Positions 44,614-56,477 are shown, numbered from the stretch's first letter. The stretch: 64,000 nt of DNA from Portulaca oleracea (GCA_029582165.1 CM055877.1:6315855-6379854); one strand, 5' to 3'. Notes: generated by a model from the letters alone, not told the origin. Numbers and translations: made by a program.

Positions 44614-47571
44614 CCTTTTTTTTTTTTTTTGCTAAATCCGGATAAAAGAATATTACAAACGAACTTAGAAGACCCTTCTCTCAAAGCGTTTTGCTAAGTT
44701 ATCATGAAACAAAATAAAATAAAACTTACATGACGGGCTAAACTGGTCGACCTCCTTTGAAGAGAATAGGGAGAAGCGTTGAAGGAGCTTCTAGCTTGCC
44801 ACTCCGCGTAATTTTTCTTTGCCCGTATAATAATTCTAATACTGTTGAAGACAGAATTGTTGTAGGTGCAGTCATTCTTCTTCTTCCAAATGCTCCAGAG
44901 GAGGTAAGTGGCTCTTTTGAGCTCACTGAGGGAGAGTATAGCGTGAAGATTTAAAAGAATATCCTTGCCATTAGAATCAAGTGGTCAATCGATTGTGGAG
45001 TTTAACCAATTGTGTTCTTTTACTATTTTCAATACTTTTCCGGTAAAGTGGCATTGATGGATCAAATGTTGACCAGTTCGAATGTGTTCCAAACACATGG
45101 CACAAGTAGGATATATGTTGACACATTGTTGGGCTAAGTTACGCCTAAGAGGAAGATCATCATGAAAAGTTTGCCATAGAAAGGCTTTTAGTTTAGGTTG
45201 GACATCGAGCTTCCAAATCCACCTACCCTCTCATTTGTCCTTTTTTTTTTGTTACATGGCATAACCAAGTGGCTGTCTTAATGGAAAATAGACCATCACT
45301 TGTAAGACCCCAACACATCTCATCCTCTTGATCAGTAGTGGGGATAGGGGTGGAAAAAACAAGTTTAGCTATTTCAGGACTGAGGGCATCCCTGACTTTA
45401 GGGATGTCCCATTTTTTATTCAAAATAAAGTCACTAACAAGAAGAGTCTCATCAATATCTGCATTATTCAACTTGTAGATGTCAATTAAGGGATCTTGAT
45501 GACACCAATTATCAATCCAAAATTTGATTCTGGTACCATCCCCAATTTTCCATCAAATACCTAACTTATAAAACTTAAAAGCTTTATGTAAGTTCTTCCA
45601 AACCCAAGAGTTTGATGGCTTAGGTTGGTTACTGAAAAGGTTTCTATCTTTTACATATTTAAGTCTCATTTGTTCTACCCATAAGTTAGAGTCATCATGA
45701 AAAGTTTATAAATCAATTTACACTGAAATGCTAGGTTAATAGCATGAGTTATCCTAAGGCCAAGGCTCCCTTGATCTTTTGGCCTACAAAATTTTTCCCA
45801 AGCTAACATTGGCATCCCTTTACCTGAGTTTTTTCTAGAAGAAGTTTCAGTTTATGCCATCTAATTGTTCTGCCGTTTGTTTTGGCATTAAGAAACATTG
45901 CACAGTATGTGCAGGTAAAGATTCCAAATTAGTCTGAATGATACCAGTTCTTCCAGCTTTCGACAAAGTATTTGTTTTCCAATTAGAAAGTTTTCAGTTT
46001 GCATTTTCTATAATTGGCGAGAACAATTCCACTTTCTTCTGCCCACTAACTGAAGGACAACCTAGATACTTACCCAACGATTGTCTGATAGGAATTATTA
46101 AAGATTCCTTGAGCTATCTCTTTTTTCCTATTAGTTGTGTTGGAAGAAAAGATCATCACTGAATTATGAAAATTAATAAATTGGCCCGAAGAATTATATA
46201 AATTGTCTAGAGTTTTTTTGAGCAATTTGCACACACTTTCTTTACCCTTACAAAATAAAAGACTATCATCAGCAGAAAAATAGACTATGAATAATTGAGG
46301 CTTCTTTACAAATTTTAATTTCAATTCCATTCTTTTTAACCTTGCTAAGGTCATGGAGTTGTTTGGAAAGCACTTCCATACACAAAAGGAACAGATATGG
46401 GGACAATGGGTCTCCCTGTTTGAGCCCTCTAGAGGGTTTTATTAATTCACATGGCTGATCATTGAAAATTGAATAAGAGACTGTAGAGACACATTCATAG
46501 ACCCAATTGATCCACTTGATGGGAAACCCCATTAATTTGAGAACATCTATTAGGAAGCTCCATTCAACTCTGTCATAAGCTTTTTCCATGTCGAATTTAA
46601 GGGCGATTACTGCGTCTTGTTATTATACTTACCGAACTTATGCATAATTTCATGTGCCAATAGGACATAATCATGAATGTGTCTATTTGGTACAAATGCA
46701 CTTTGAGTTGGGCTAATCAAGGAGTCCAAAAGTGGTCTCAGCCTGTTCAGCATAATCTTAGTTATTATTTTATACATAGTATTACACAGACTAATTGGTC
46801 TAAACTGATTAGGAAATGTTGGGTGTTCCACTTTAGGAATAAGTGCAATAAACGTATGATTTACTTCCTTTAGAAGTTTACTATTCCAGAAAAATTCTTT
46901 GATAGCCGTAACCAGCTCATCCGCAATCAAGTCCCAATAATTCTGGAAGAACATTGCTCCAAAACCATCAGACCCTGGAGTTTAGCTAGATCAATTTGAA
47001 ACAGTGCTTCTTTAATTTCTTCCTTAGTAACAGTTTCTATGAGCAAGTTGGCCTATTCATTAGTTAATTTAGGAAGGTTCACTCTTTCCCAACAAGGTTT
47101 GCCTTTTCCAAATGTTCTTTTATCAATAGGATGGAGGAGTTCATTACAATCACCAATAATACACCTTGACAAATGAAAGACTTGGTTTAATAGCTTTAAG
47201 TGTTCCCAAAAACTTGATTTATCTCTCTCTTGAGTTGGGGCACAAATCCCAGAGACTATAGTCTCAATGTTCGATTTTTTATTTTCTAATGTAAATATGA
47301 ATTGCACGAGTGTCCTTTTGCAAAACATGCACATCCAAATTAGAAGTGTTCTAGAGAACCCAAATACCTCCCGGGTGGTTTAAAGTGGGAATCCATTCTG
47401 ATTGATCACATCTTAAACTTTTCAGAATTCTATTTGTGTTACTTGGATTAACCAGAGTTTCATTCAAAAACGTAATATCTAGTCTTGAGCTATTTAGAAG
47501 ATGGTTTATTTCAGCAATCTTACCATTACTTTTAGCTCCTTGAATATTCCAATATAAAATTTTCATTAAAA
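44614..47571 (-). pseudogene. LINE (L1-type non-LTR retrotransposon) ORF2 remnant
   Basis: Minus-strand relic. It starts at 47566 with an endonuclease N-terminus (MKILYWNIQGAKSNGKIAEI, LNETLVNP). A second endonuclease block lies at 47334-47053 (ETIVSGICAPTQ, IIGDCNELL). RT follows at 46954-46070 with FIALIPKVEHPTFPNQFRPI, AFVPNRHIHDYVLLAHEIMH, AYDRVEWSFL, GLKQGDPLSPYLFLL and SADDSLLF (usual FADD/YADD). The C-terminal zinc-binding zf-RVT region lies at 45471-44990. A T-run at 44614-44629 is the poly(A) tail. Stops and frameshifts are numerous. The stretch between endonuclease and RT is far too short for an L1 ORF2, so about 1 kb seems deleted. Confidence 0.85.
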
Positions 47572-49634
47572 CACTAACTTTTTGAACCGAAGTCTTTCGT
47601 CGAGAAACAAATTCTCTCTACAAAGTCTTGGAAGACTAGTAGGTAATTAAGCAGAGGAAATTCTCAACTTTTCGCTCTTAACACAAAGTATCAAACTAAA
47701 AACTTGACAAAGAAACATAGTTACTCGATAGCTGTAAACTCTATACACTTTCCCGCTCCAAGTATTTGTGTCAAGCCAATTGTTTGGAAAGCGTCCTCAT
47801 GTTACCTTCCATTTATTTTGAATTAATGGTCTCTTAAGTTGGATGTCTCCAACTTTGCTTCATAATTTCCTTTCGAGAAGATCTTAAGAATGACCTTGGA
47901 GGTTACTATGATTATAGACTTATAGTAAGCTCACTTGCCGTTAGGACTTTCATTTTATTTTCAATAACAGAATACAAAATATCAATAACTAAGAACAGAG
48001 TGAGGGCAAGAAAGTTCTTGTCAAAACAGACATACAAGTTGCTCCAAAAGATCAGCAATTTACAAAATAGGGACACCCCAAAATGGAAGTTAATTAGAAG
48101 ATTCGAAAATTCTTTCTCGACACATGCTTGTATGTATAATCCATCCTCGTTGAGTTTGCAATTAATCTTGATTAACCGGCTCTACCACCACAAGAAGCAC
48201 TCTATGCACAATGCCCTACAAACGAACAACAAAGCAGCAAACACAAGATCCAAAGAGCAAAGAGGCAAACTCCAGGAAAGTATTTCAAGAAGAGGAAGAA
48301 TAAACACAACCTTGAGCACAAAGGGATAGGACTTAAAGAACAATACTAATATCCACCTCCAAAACACACAAGGACGTAAAAGCCAATAAGAAGAGGTGGA
48401 AAAACTCATAGAAAAACCAAAGATGCCAATAAAAGACCACTTACTGAAGCCCTCACAAGTAAGCCAAAGTTATCTAACAGGCATAACACAAACAATATAG
48501 CAATAGGGTTGTCTTGACTGGGAACACATAACCATTACATTACCCAACTAACTAAAGGACTAAAAACCAATAGAATTATAGAGTAAAGGTACTTCCAAAG
48601 CTTGAAACAGATCAATGGCCAAACAAACCAAACATGCCAATGATAGAAAAAACCAAGAAGAAAAAAAGACGGCAAGAGCGAAATCCTCCCATAGACAAAC
48701 GAGGGAGAATTAGACCAATAATAATCAAACCAAACTGATCCAAGGTACAACATCATGCCTAATAAGTCACATACACACACTCTTATAGTATATAGAACCA
48801 AATTCCAAGGCCGAAAACCACAGGAAGTTTGAATCAAACTATCAACACATATGACATTATGGTCACTAAGAAGTGACTTATCACAAGCTTCCTTCAACCA
48901 AAAAAGACGATAATAAGACATACGAAAGACAACCGGTAATTCAACACAAATAACTGCCAAAAACAACAAGAAAGGGATGAAATCACCCGGAATTGGCAAA
49001 ATGAACACCATCCACTGTAACTTAAGGATACAGACTAAAGGCATAGGCTTTCCAGAAATGATTGTCGGCATACCGAGTATGGTTCTCAGCCGACAATCCT
49101 TGAAAAACTGGTTGTCTCCAGATCGGACTATAATTGACGATGAGGAGTGGTTTTCCTCAGATCAGACCAAATTCTGTGAAATCAGCATTGTTTTCTTCTA
49201 AACAACCTCAGGACCTCCATTAAAGAACTGGTTGTCACCGATAACAAATTCCGATTGTTGAAAATCGGATCGGGAAACAGAATGGGAAAGGCACAAGCTT
49301 TTAATTCTGATTAGGAATCGTTGAAGAAAATGACGAAGAGGGGCAAATGGTTTCAAAAGCGAGGCTAGGGATTGATACTGGAAGAAGCACATAATAGGAA
49401 AACTTGATGGGCAATCAAAACGACATTGGGAAATTAACAGCACAAATCTGCATTTGAGAAGAATAAAAAAGGAAATAAGCAGAGGATAAGGAGGTTTGGG
49501 TCTTTAAGAGCCATGGATTTAGCAGGAAGAAAAAGAATTAACTCTCACTAGAGGTGTTAGAGAGTCTCTCTCTCATCTTTCTCTTTCTAAAGAGTTTTTC
49601 CAAAAGCCAAATTGACCTTGAAGGAAATAGAGCA
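47572..49634 (-). other. Possible 5' part of the LINE; no gene seen
   Basis: T/G-rich on the minus strand, directly upstream of LINE ORF2. It includes a 178-codon hydrophobic frame (49071-48535) rich in Phe, Leu and Trp, without a domain. I see no ORF1 (no CCHC or RRM-like motif). A GAGAGAGACTCTCT region near 49560-49580 resembles starts of some plant L1 leaders. It may be leader sequence or unrelated DNA. Confidence 0.35.
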
Positions 49635-50839
49635 TTATGAGATCCTAATTTGTGAGAGAAAAAGGGATCGATCAGTGCTAAAATAACATCCATGTGGACA
49701 ATCAATTTTTTTTTTTTTGTTTTTAGTTGTTCTACCTCTAACCATCTTAGCCCACCACCTCCTGTGCTACCACCTGCACCACCACCCTACCATCAACGAA
49801 TGTCCGCCCACCACCACCTATACGCACCACTCCGTTGCCCCGAATCGGCCGCCCAAAAATACCCAGAAACCACCCAGAAGCACCCCGAAAAGCACCATGG
49901 AAGTCCCCCATTTTGCATCTTTTTTGGATGTCTACAAAGATGAACCATGATTCATCTTTATAGATATCCATGGGTATCTACAAAGCGAACTATGGTTCCC
50001 TTTGAAAACATTCGGATGGCGAATTCTGTCGACGAAGCTGTGTAATATGTCTTTGATTTGTCAGTGGATCTTAGTCAATAATTCCACATACGTCTAAGCT
50101 CACAAACACCAAATTCAGAACACTCAAATTCGTCCAAACCTCATCCAAACCAAACCCCTAAAAGAACCAAACCAAGTCAAATCCAATCCAGATAAGAAGG
50201 AAGGACCAAATGAAAACCAAAACATAAATTAGGGTTCATGTCTGGAGGAGAATCCAATCCACATACTTCTCCGCCACCTCCGTCGTCCTCAACCCCTTTT
50301 CCATAAACATGTACACGAACAAGATGATGAGGAGGAAAACAAACCAGTGATTTGTTGAAGGGGCTACGAGATAATTCACAAAGAAAGAGATCGAGAGATA
50401 GAAAGAGGAGGGAGGCGGGAACATGAGAGATAAATGAATAAGACCTTTCCATCGGACATTGGTAGATTTCAAGCTTCCCCGCAGAAAATCGCCATCCAAA
50501 TATTTGCAAAGGCAAAGCATAGTTCGCTTTTTGTAGATATTCATGTATATCTACAAAGGCAGACCATAGATTCCCTTTATCGACATCCAGAAAAGACGCA
50601 AAACAAGGGGCTTCCATGATGTTTATCGGGGTGCTTCTGGGTGGTCTCTAGGTGGCCGATTTGGGCCGGTGAAGTGGCGTGCAGGTGGCGGTGGGCGGAC
50701 ATTCAGTGATGGCGAGGTAATGGTGAGCTGAGATGGTCAAAGGCAGAGCAATTGAAACAAAAAAAAATTTAATTATCCATATTAATGCCACTTTAGCATT
50801 GATTGATCCCTTTCTTTATCATAAATTAGGACCTCAAAA
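49635..50839. mobile_element. Foldback MULE (long-TIR Mutator-like, non-autonomous)
   Basis: Left arm 49635-50041 and right arm 50470-50839 are inverted copies over about 370-400 bp. They share GAGRTCCTAATTTRTGA at the tips, GGGATCRATCARTGCTAAA, AATGTCCGCCCACC, AAATCGGCC-type and CACCCAGAAGCACCCCGA words and the inner GGATGGCGA. The loop of about 430 bp (50042-50469) has no recognised gene. Length, GAG-type tips and long arms fit Mutator-like elements. No 9-bp target duplication could be defined, so borders may be a few bases off. Open frames here (for example 50617-50177, minus) come from the arms. Confidence 0.75.
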
Positions 50840-51083
50840 GTTGACCCCACGAGAACCCGTTACCCACCAGAGTTGGGCCCATTACGAAACCGATCCAAAC
50901 CAAATAGAGATGGCGGTAGCATGCAAGACACTGCACAGCGGCACTGTTACCAAAACAAACAATGTTTGACTGTCGAGGACCAAAAAGAAATGAAAAAAAA
51001 AGGAGAAATCGAAACAACAGGCAACAAAAGGAAGATTGAAGAAGTAGAAGAAGAAGATTAATCGAACACTCATCACTCCGGCG

Positions 51084-52956
51084 ATGAACATGATGATGAA
51101 TACGAAGACCCATCTACCCCTCACACTTTCCCAGCTTCCTCCTCCTCCTAAAATGGCGGATTTCAACTCCGCCATGGCTCTCCATCGCAGAATCAGATAC
51201 CCCCTCAATCTCTCAACAGCGACCGCAAAAGGAAAACGCCGGGGGGTGTGGGTTTGCCGGGCGGATCTTTCCCAGGACGCTCCCTTTGCCATCGCCATTG
51301 GCGCGTGTATGCTGAACTCCTTAATATTTACCGACTCCATGGATGACCAGGAAGAAGAAGAAGAAGAAGAAGAAGAAGAAGAAGAAGAAGCTGTTGCGAT
51401 TGGTGCTACTGATGCTAGGTTTGCTGTCATGGCTTTCATCAGCTTCATCCCTTACTTCAATTGGTTGGTGAGCCACCCTCTCTCTCTCTCTGTCTTCAAG
51501 CTTTCAATTTCGTAGTTCTTGATCCCCCAATTAGGTAGTTCGGAGCAGATTCGGGTTGAATCTGGACTGTTTGATTTTCAAGTTTGATTCTAGTTTTGGC
51601 ATCTTCGGGTCAGGATTAGGGTTAAGGGCCTTAAGGGTAGCCGGTTAGGGTTTGAGTTTGGGTTACGGGTCATGCTCGGTTGAATTTGGACTGTTTCATT
51701 TTCAAGCTTAATTCTAGCTATGGCATCTTCGCTTTAGGATTAGGGTCAGGGTTCGGGCCGGGTCGGGTCGGTTTCACCAGGTTTGCGGGTGCTGGGTAAT
51801 TTGCTGCATGTCTGCAGTCTGCTAATGGCTGCGATTATTGTTTGTCGATGTTTATAGAGCTGGATATTCGCATGGATGGATACAGGAAAGCGACGATATG
51901 CTGTGTATGCTGCTGTTTATTTAGCTCCTTATTTCAGGTATGATTTATTATTGAATCATTCATGTTTGTGTATAATTCAGTTTCAAACCAACAAGTGTGT
52001 GTGTGTGTGGTTGATGAATAAGTGGTCAAGTACACATTATGCTTCTGTCGAGATTCTTACTCTATGATTGTGAAGGAAACAGTTTAGCAGTTTACACTCG
52101 CAAGCTCTCAGGTGTTTAGATTGCCCTATTCAACTTATGATAAGTAGCTTATTGTAACTTATTGCTGATGAATGCGGACGAGTGTTGTTGTGATTGGAGT
52201 TAAGAATATAGCTTGAAGACACGATTGCGCATTTGGGTGCTTACGAAATTACGAGTGCTCATCGATGTTGAAAGCTTATCATAAGCACCTACTTGAGTTG
52301 GAACTTGGAAAGAGCAAGACCCTAATAAGAGGAGTTTGAGCTGCTTAGACTTGGTTAGAGGGCAAATTTCATAAACATAGTTGCAATGACGTTGATATTG
52401 CTCGACATTTCATTGTGTTAACTGTAGGGATTGTGGGCATATTCAAGGAAATGTAATCACCAAAACATCTTCCCTGTCCTGTTTTTTGTCCTGTTTATAT
52501 GTCAACTTCTAAGCGTCGGAGCGATGGATGATATTGATCCATTGTCTAATGTTTAAATTGGTGATACTTAGCGTGACTTACTTTGGTGGATTTGTTTGAT
52601 ACGATTGTGGAAATCTCAGCAGTGATGACTTGGCAATTCTAACAGGACCAATCTGTCACTATCCCCGGAGGAGAGTTGGTTACCTATTGCCAGCATTGTT
52701 CTCTGCGTCATCCATGTACAGGTACAAGTTTAGATGCCCTTGTATGGTTCTTTCTCACAAAATATTAAACTTTCTATACCACTCAAAACGATTTCTGTTC
52801 TCACAGCTAGAAGCAAGTATAAGAAGCGGTGACATTGACAGATTTGCCTTCTTCAATGAGGTCGCAAAAAGGCTTGGATTGGTAACTAGAAGCAAAGATG
52901 GCCATCATCATAGAAGACAAAGAGTTCACAAGGTGATACCCACATCCCCCTTTTGA
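51084..52956 (+). CDS. Probable plastid-targeted membrane protein, function unknown
   Basis: Four exons, all GT-AG: 51084-51467, 51858-51937, 52646-52721 and 52807-52956, giving 690 bp and 229 residues. Phases agree at each junction. The N-terminal about 60 residues are Ser/Thr/Arg-rich with few acids, like a chloroplast transit peptide. A run of 13 Glu (residues about 90-102) follows. Hydrophobic segments are IAIGACMLNSLIF, RFAVMAFISFIPYFNWLSWI and SWLPIASIVLCVIHVQ, suggesting two to three membrane spans. The W-FAWMDTGKRRYAVYAAVYL and LSLSPEESWLPIAS segments look conserved by their regularity across splice sites. I do not recognise the family and give no function. A MULE ends about 245 bp before the start codon. 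Confidence 0.75.
51351..51389 (+). repeat. Coding (GAA)13 microsatellite
   Basis: Thirteen consecutive GAA codons in exon 1 of the plastid-protein gene, encoding poly-Glu between the presumed transit peptide and the membrane domain. Length is a multiple of three, so the frame is kept. Confidence 0.95.
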
Positions 52957-54100
52957 GATTTTAAAATCTTGGCCAATTGGAACTAGTGTCTCTACAATAA
53001 CAACAAAAAATTCCAGTATAGTCCCGCTAATGTGAGGTCTGAAGGGGTCCAAATGTAAATAGTATTCCCTTCATGCATGAGAGTGCATGAAAAAGCTGAT
53101 TTTGGCGGCCTCAAAAAACCTTTCCAAAAACAGAAAAGCGACCATTTGAAAACTGTAAGGATAAACCTACTACATCAAACCCTCGTACCCCATTTTGCAG
53201 CAGGACTTTGGAGTTTTGGATTTGGATTTGGAAAACCCATTTCACCCTATTGCCAACCCACGTTGCACCATGAGGTGTTTCGCCTTTTGAGCCATTTGGC
53301 ATTTTTTGATGTAGGAGAGAACATCCAACAGCATGAACTTACCCTCCGGGAAAGCACATTCAAGGGACGAGATTCAAAGTTGGAGGGTTCCTAGAAAGCC
53401 GTCTCAAGAAGTTGAACATGATGACACGGATGACAAAATGGAACGTTAAAGGCAATCATTAAAGAGCAATGAATCGTAGGTATCCCAAGTTACGTCGTTA
53501 GAGCTTAGATCAAGTATAAAACAGAGCATAGCTTTCGAGTTTCGACATTAGCAGCAGCTTATGTCAAAAGTCAAAAGTGAACTATTAATTGGAGTGGGAT
53601 TTGAATCTTAATTCATCTCATGTATACATGATTGACCATCTCTTGTAAGAGTTTGCTATGTTTTAGAAGCATTTGCAAAGGGAAATTGTAATATCTAAAT
53701 CACTTCAAAACTTCCCTTGTGCAAATAGAGCCCTCATGCTAAGCGAAAATGTCCTACAGCTGCAACCAAGTCATTATATATTCATTAAACAAGTTATAAC
53801 CTATAGGAATGTTTTGAACATTATAGGAACTTACTCTTGATGTATTTGAGAACACCATGGTCATTTGAAGGAGGGCTCGAAAGGAATGGGAAACATTGCT
53901 AAAAGAAAGTCATGTAACTTCGGCTAGAAGTGAGCGTCTTAAAGGATCTACGTGTAGGAAGCCTTCTTTAATTCACAATTATTTGATATATATATATTAA
54001 GAAAGTAAGCAAGAGAGATAGTTAAAGATTTCTTCTTATAAGAAATATTTTCACCCTATCCTCGTACAATATTTTATTAAACTCTCTATCTTTTATCTGG
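52957..54100. other. Downstream region, nothing firm recognised
   Basis: 3' end of the plastid-protein gene followed by AT-rich intergenic DNA. A 105-codon frame at 53077-53394 (+) has no recognisable domain, no neighbouring splice partners and an overlapping open frame on the other strand, so I do not call it a gene. Confidence 0.5.
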
Positions 54101-54378
54101 TTCCACAGTTCAGCTACTGGCAGATGGTGTCCCTTTTTTGAAGGCCCGTCAGTCGTGTCATTTGTTTCTCTATAAATATGTGAAATATTGCTCCATAGAA
54201 ACTCTGAAAGAAGGTTGTGAGTATCTTCTACTAGCTGTTTGATCCGTTGGGAGGTAGCAAAATTACCTTGAACAACTTAATTTACTACTAAGTTATCACC
54301 TTCAATAAATATGTGGGAGTAGCCTGTTTTTGTTGCTTCGATTAACCCATCATGAAGAGCTATTGCTTCAGCCACAAC

Positions 54379-54454
<76 letters not shown>

Positions 54455-54500
54455 TGTCCTAAGAGGCTCACCCAACTTGGCCAATTCCTTCACTTCTATC
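54100..54500 (-). pseudogene. RNase H (RVT_3) fragment split by a (TA)n repeat
   Basis: Minus-strand words VAEAIALHDGLIEATKTGY, HIFIEGDNLVV and, after an in-frame stop, RIKQLVEDTHNLL and HIYRETNDT...DGPSKKG follow the order of the plant RNase H-like domain found in LINE-derived proteins (the usual form is YREANAAADALAKKG). A TA microsatellite (54377-54450) interrupts the coding sequence just before VAEAIAL. It is a degraded fragment without start or upstream catalytic part. Confidence 0.65.
54377..54450. repeat. (TA)n microsatellite
   Basis: About 36 TA units within the RNase H relic. Confidence 0.95.
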
Positions 54501-55207
54501 ATGTTTTGTTGTGTGGTACTTGATCACACCTATCACAATTTACCTCATTAACCACAAATCATCACAAATTATGATACCATATCAAAATGCACCACAACAA
54601 GTCAACAACTATAATTTTCTTTCTCCTCACTTTTCTCACTATTTTTCACTTTTCTCTCTCTTTATCTACCATACTAACCATTCTTAGTACTGTAAATTTT
54701 ATTATAACTTATTATACTGTATCACATCATATCAATTATCTACATTTTTACCATCCTATATTATCACCATGCTTTGAGCCCTCTCTCTAACCAAATTTTT
54801 TCATAATAACTATTCATAAGTAGCAACGATAAATTACACCCACCCTAATTACTAGGTGGGGCAACCCTCCTATAGGGGCGAAAATAATCATGCTAACAAT
54901 TAGTGAACCTAATCATGAAGAGTTGTATACGTATCATATTATATAAAGTTGACAAATAATCCACCTATTGAGTTGAACAAAATTATGAAGTGAGAAAGAC
55001 ACATATACAAATGATTTTGTGCTTTTGTTCTAATTTGGTTTCGTACAATGATAATAATTGACGATGAATGTTCGATGTCACATTTGTCTTATCCAATGCA
55101 AGGATTCGTTAAAGAAGGTGGTAATTGAGTGCTTGTTTGGCCGAATTTTGAGAGTACTTTTGAAGCTAAAAAGTATAAACTAAGTCAAATAAGTGCTTTT
55201 TTTTATA
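54501..55207. other. Intergenic, AT-rich
   Basis: It begins with ACCACAA-type words similar to those in the MITEs at 28936 and 33270, which suggests another decayed element of that family. The part from about 55130 (GTGCTTGTTTGGCC) continues beyond the Pack-MULE at 56478 and may be an older MITE into which the Pack-MULE inserted. No gene seen. Confidence 0.4.
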
Positions 55208-56468
55208 GGGTAATTGGATTCTAATAATACGAACTTTGGGTCATATAAGACTTAATAATACAAATTTTTGATTTGATTCTTAATATCTGAACTTTGACTG
55301 CATTCTGATACACGCCACGAGTTCGGATTTTTGACTCAGAGTAAAATGACTTGGCAGGCCAGACATGTGTTCCCTCTTGTTTGACCTTGCCACCTCAGCT
55401 ATTGACAAAAAAAATGCCATGTCAGCCTTTTATTTGCCATGTCAGCCACCCTCTTCTTCTTCCTCCCTCTTTCTCTCTCCTCTTCTCTCTGCATTGTATA
55501 TTTCCAGAATTCTGGGTTGGAGATTTTGAAACCCCATCCCTCTATCTCTCTATTCTCTCTATTCTCTCCTCCATTTCAATTTTCAGACAAACCCCATCGA
55601 TCTTCATTTCTGATTGTCGAAATTCGAGACCCCAGCTTCAATATCCCTTCTCTAATCGAAATCCCCAAATCGAAGCTGGGTTTTCTGTAAAATTTCTGCA
55701 AAAATACCCAAAAAAGATAAAAACGGTGTTCTCCAAGAACAACAATGAAAAGCCAGAGAGTCATCTCCTGAAAAGCCAAAAGGGCTTCTTTTCCCATCCC
55801 ATTCTCCGCGTACCCAGATAAAAGAGCCGACCAAGAAACCAAGTCTTCTCGTTCAGGACTTTCGTCGAGCACTTGGCGGGCGTAACCAAAAGCTCGACAC
55901 TTGGAGTATAAACTGATCCGAAGTTTCGCATCGATCAACAACCCAGATTTAGCTATTTGAGCGTGCACCTGTAACCCAGGACTAAGGAATGTCAAGATTT
56001 AGCTAATCGATCAAAAATGGTGTTCAGCAAAAATATCTAATCGACAGGTTGGAGATTTTGAAAGGGGGGGGGAATGTCAAGATTTTAGGGTTTCTTTCTT
56101 CGTCAATCAATCAGGAAAAGAAAGAATTGAAGATACGGTGGAGATGGATGAAGGTGGAAGAAGAAGGAAGAAGAAGGTGAAGTTGCAGAGAAAAAGGAGG
56201 AGGGGTTAAAAATTAAAGGGAAAAAAAAAATAAAAGGCTGACATGACATTTTTATTTTTCAATGGCTGAGGTGGCAAGGTCAAACAAGAGGGAACACATG
56301 TCTGGCCTGCCAAGTCATTTTACCAGCGAGTCAAAAAAACCCTAACTCGGTGGAGTGTTACTGTAGCCAACAGGGGGTCAAAGTTCGTATTATTAAGAAT
56401 CAAATCGAAAGTTCGTATTATTAATTCTTATATGGCCCAAAGTTCATATTATTAGAATCCAATAACCC
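55208..56468. mobile_element. Pack-MULE carrying a PPR gene fragment
   Basis: 1,261 bp with 9-bp target duplication TTTTTTATA (55199-55207 and 56469-56477). Terminal repeats GGGTAATTGGATTCTAATAA and GGGTTATTGGATTCTAATAA extend to arms of about 235-250 bp (to about 55445 and from about 56225) that include TGACTTGGCAGGCCAGACAT and TTGACCTTGCCACCTCAGC. A 9-bp duplication with long arms is diagnostic for Mutator-like elements. No transposase is present. Between the arms lies host-like sequence with a PPR fragment, so it is a gene-carrying MULE. Confidence 0.88.
55780..55995 (-). pseudogene. Captured PPR (PLS-class) protein fragment
   Basis: On the minus strand the frame reads VHAQIAKSGLLIDAKLRISL, YSKCRAFGYARQVLDESPER, LVSWSALLSGYAENGMGKEA and LLAFQEM, i.e. 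about two pentatricopeptide motifs of the plant PLS (organelle RNA-editing) class: HAQIxKSG, LYSKC, DLVSWSALLSGYAENG. The frame continues to 55576 with non-PPR residues. Its start lies near the right arm. Without a targeting peptide and most repeats it cannot be a functional PPR protein; the source gene is outside this window. Confidence 0.8.
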
Positions 56469-56477
56469 TTTTTTATA

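Noticed and set aside
48535..49071. 178-codon hydrophobic ORF on the minus strand
   Set aside because: Phe/Leu/Trp-rich composition follows from T/G-rich DNA; no family, no splice partners; probably LINE leader or intergenic.
50177..50617. 146-codon minus-strand ORF
   Set aside because: Formed by the right arm and loop of the foldback MULE; the homologous left arm has no matching frame.
50882..51448. 188-codon minus-strand ORF
   Set aside because: Lies opposite exon 1 of the spliced plastid-protein gene; Ser-rich run is the complement of the GAA repeat.
53077..53394. 105-codon plus-strand ORF downstream of the plastid-protein gene
   Set aside because: No recognisable domain, overlapping open frame on the other strand, no splice context.
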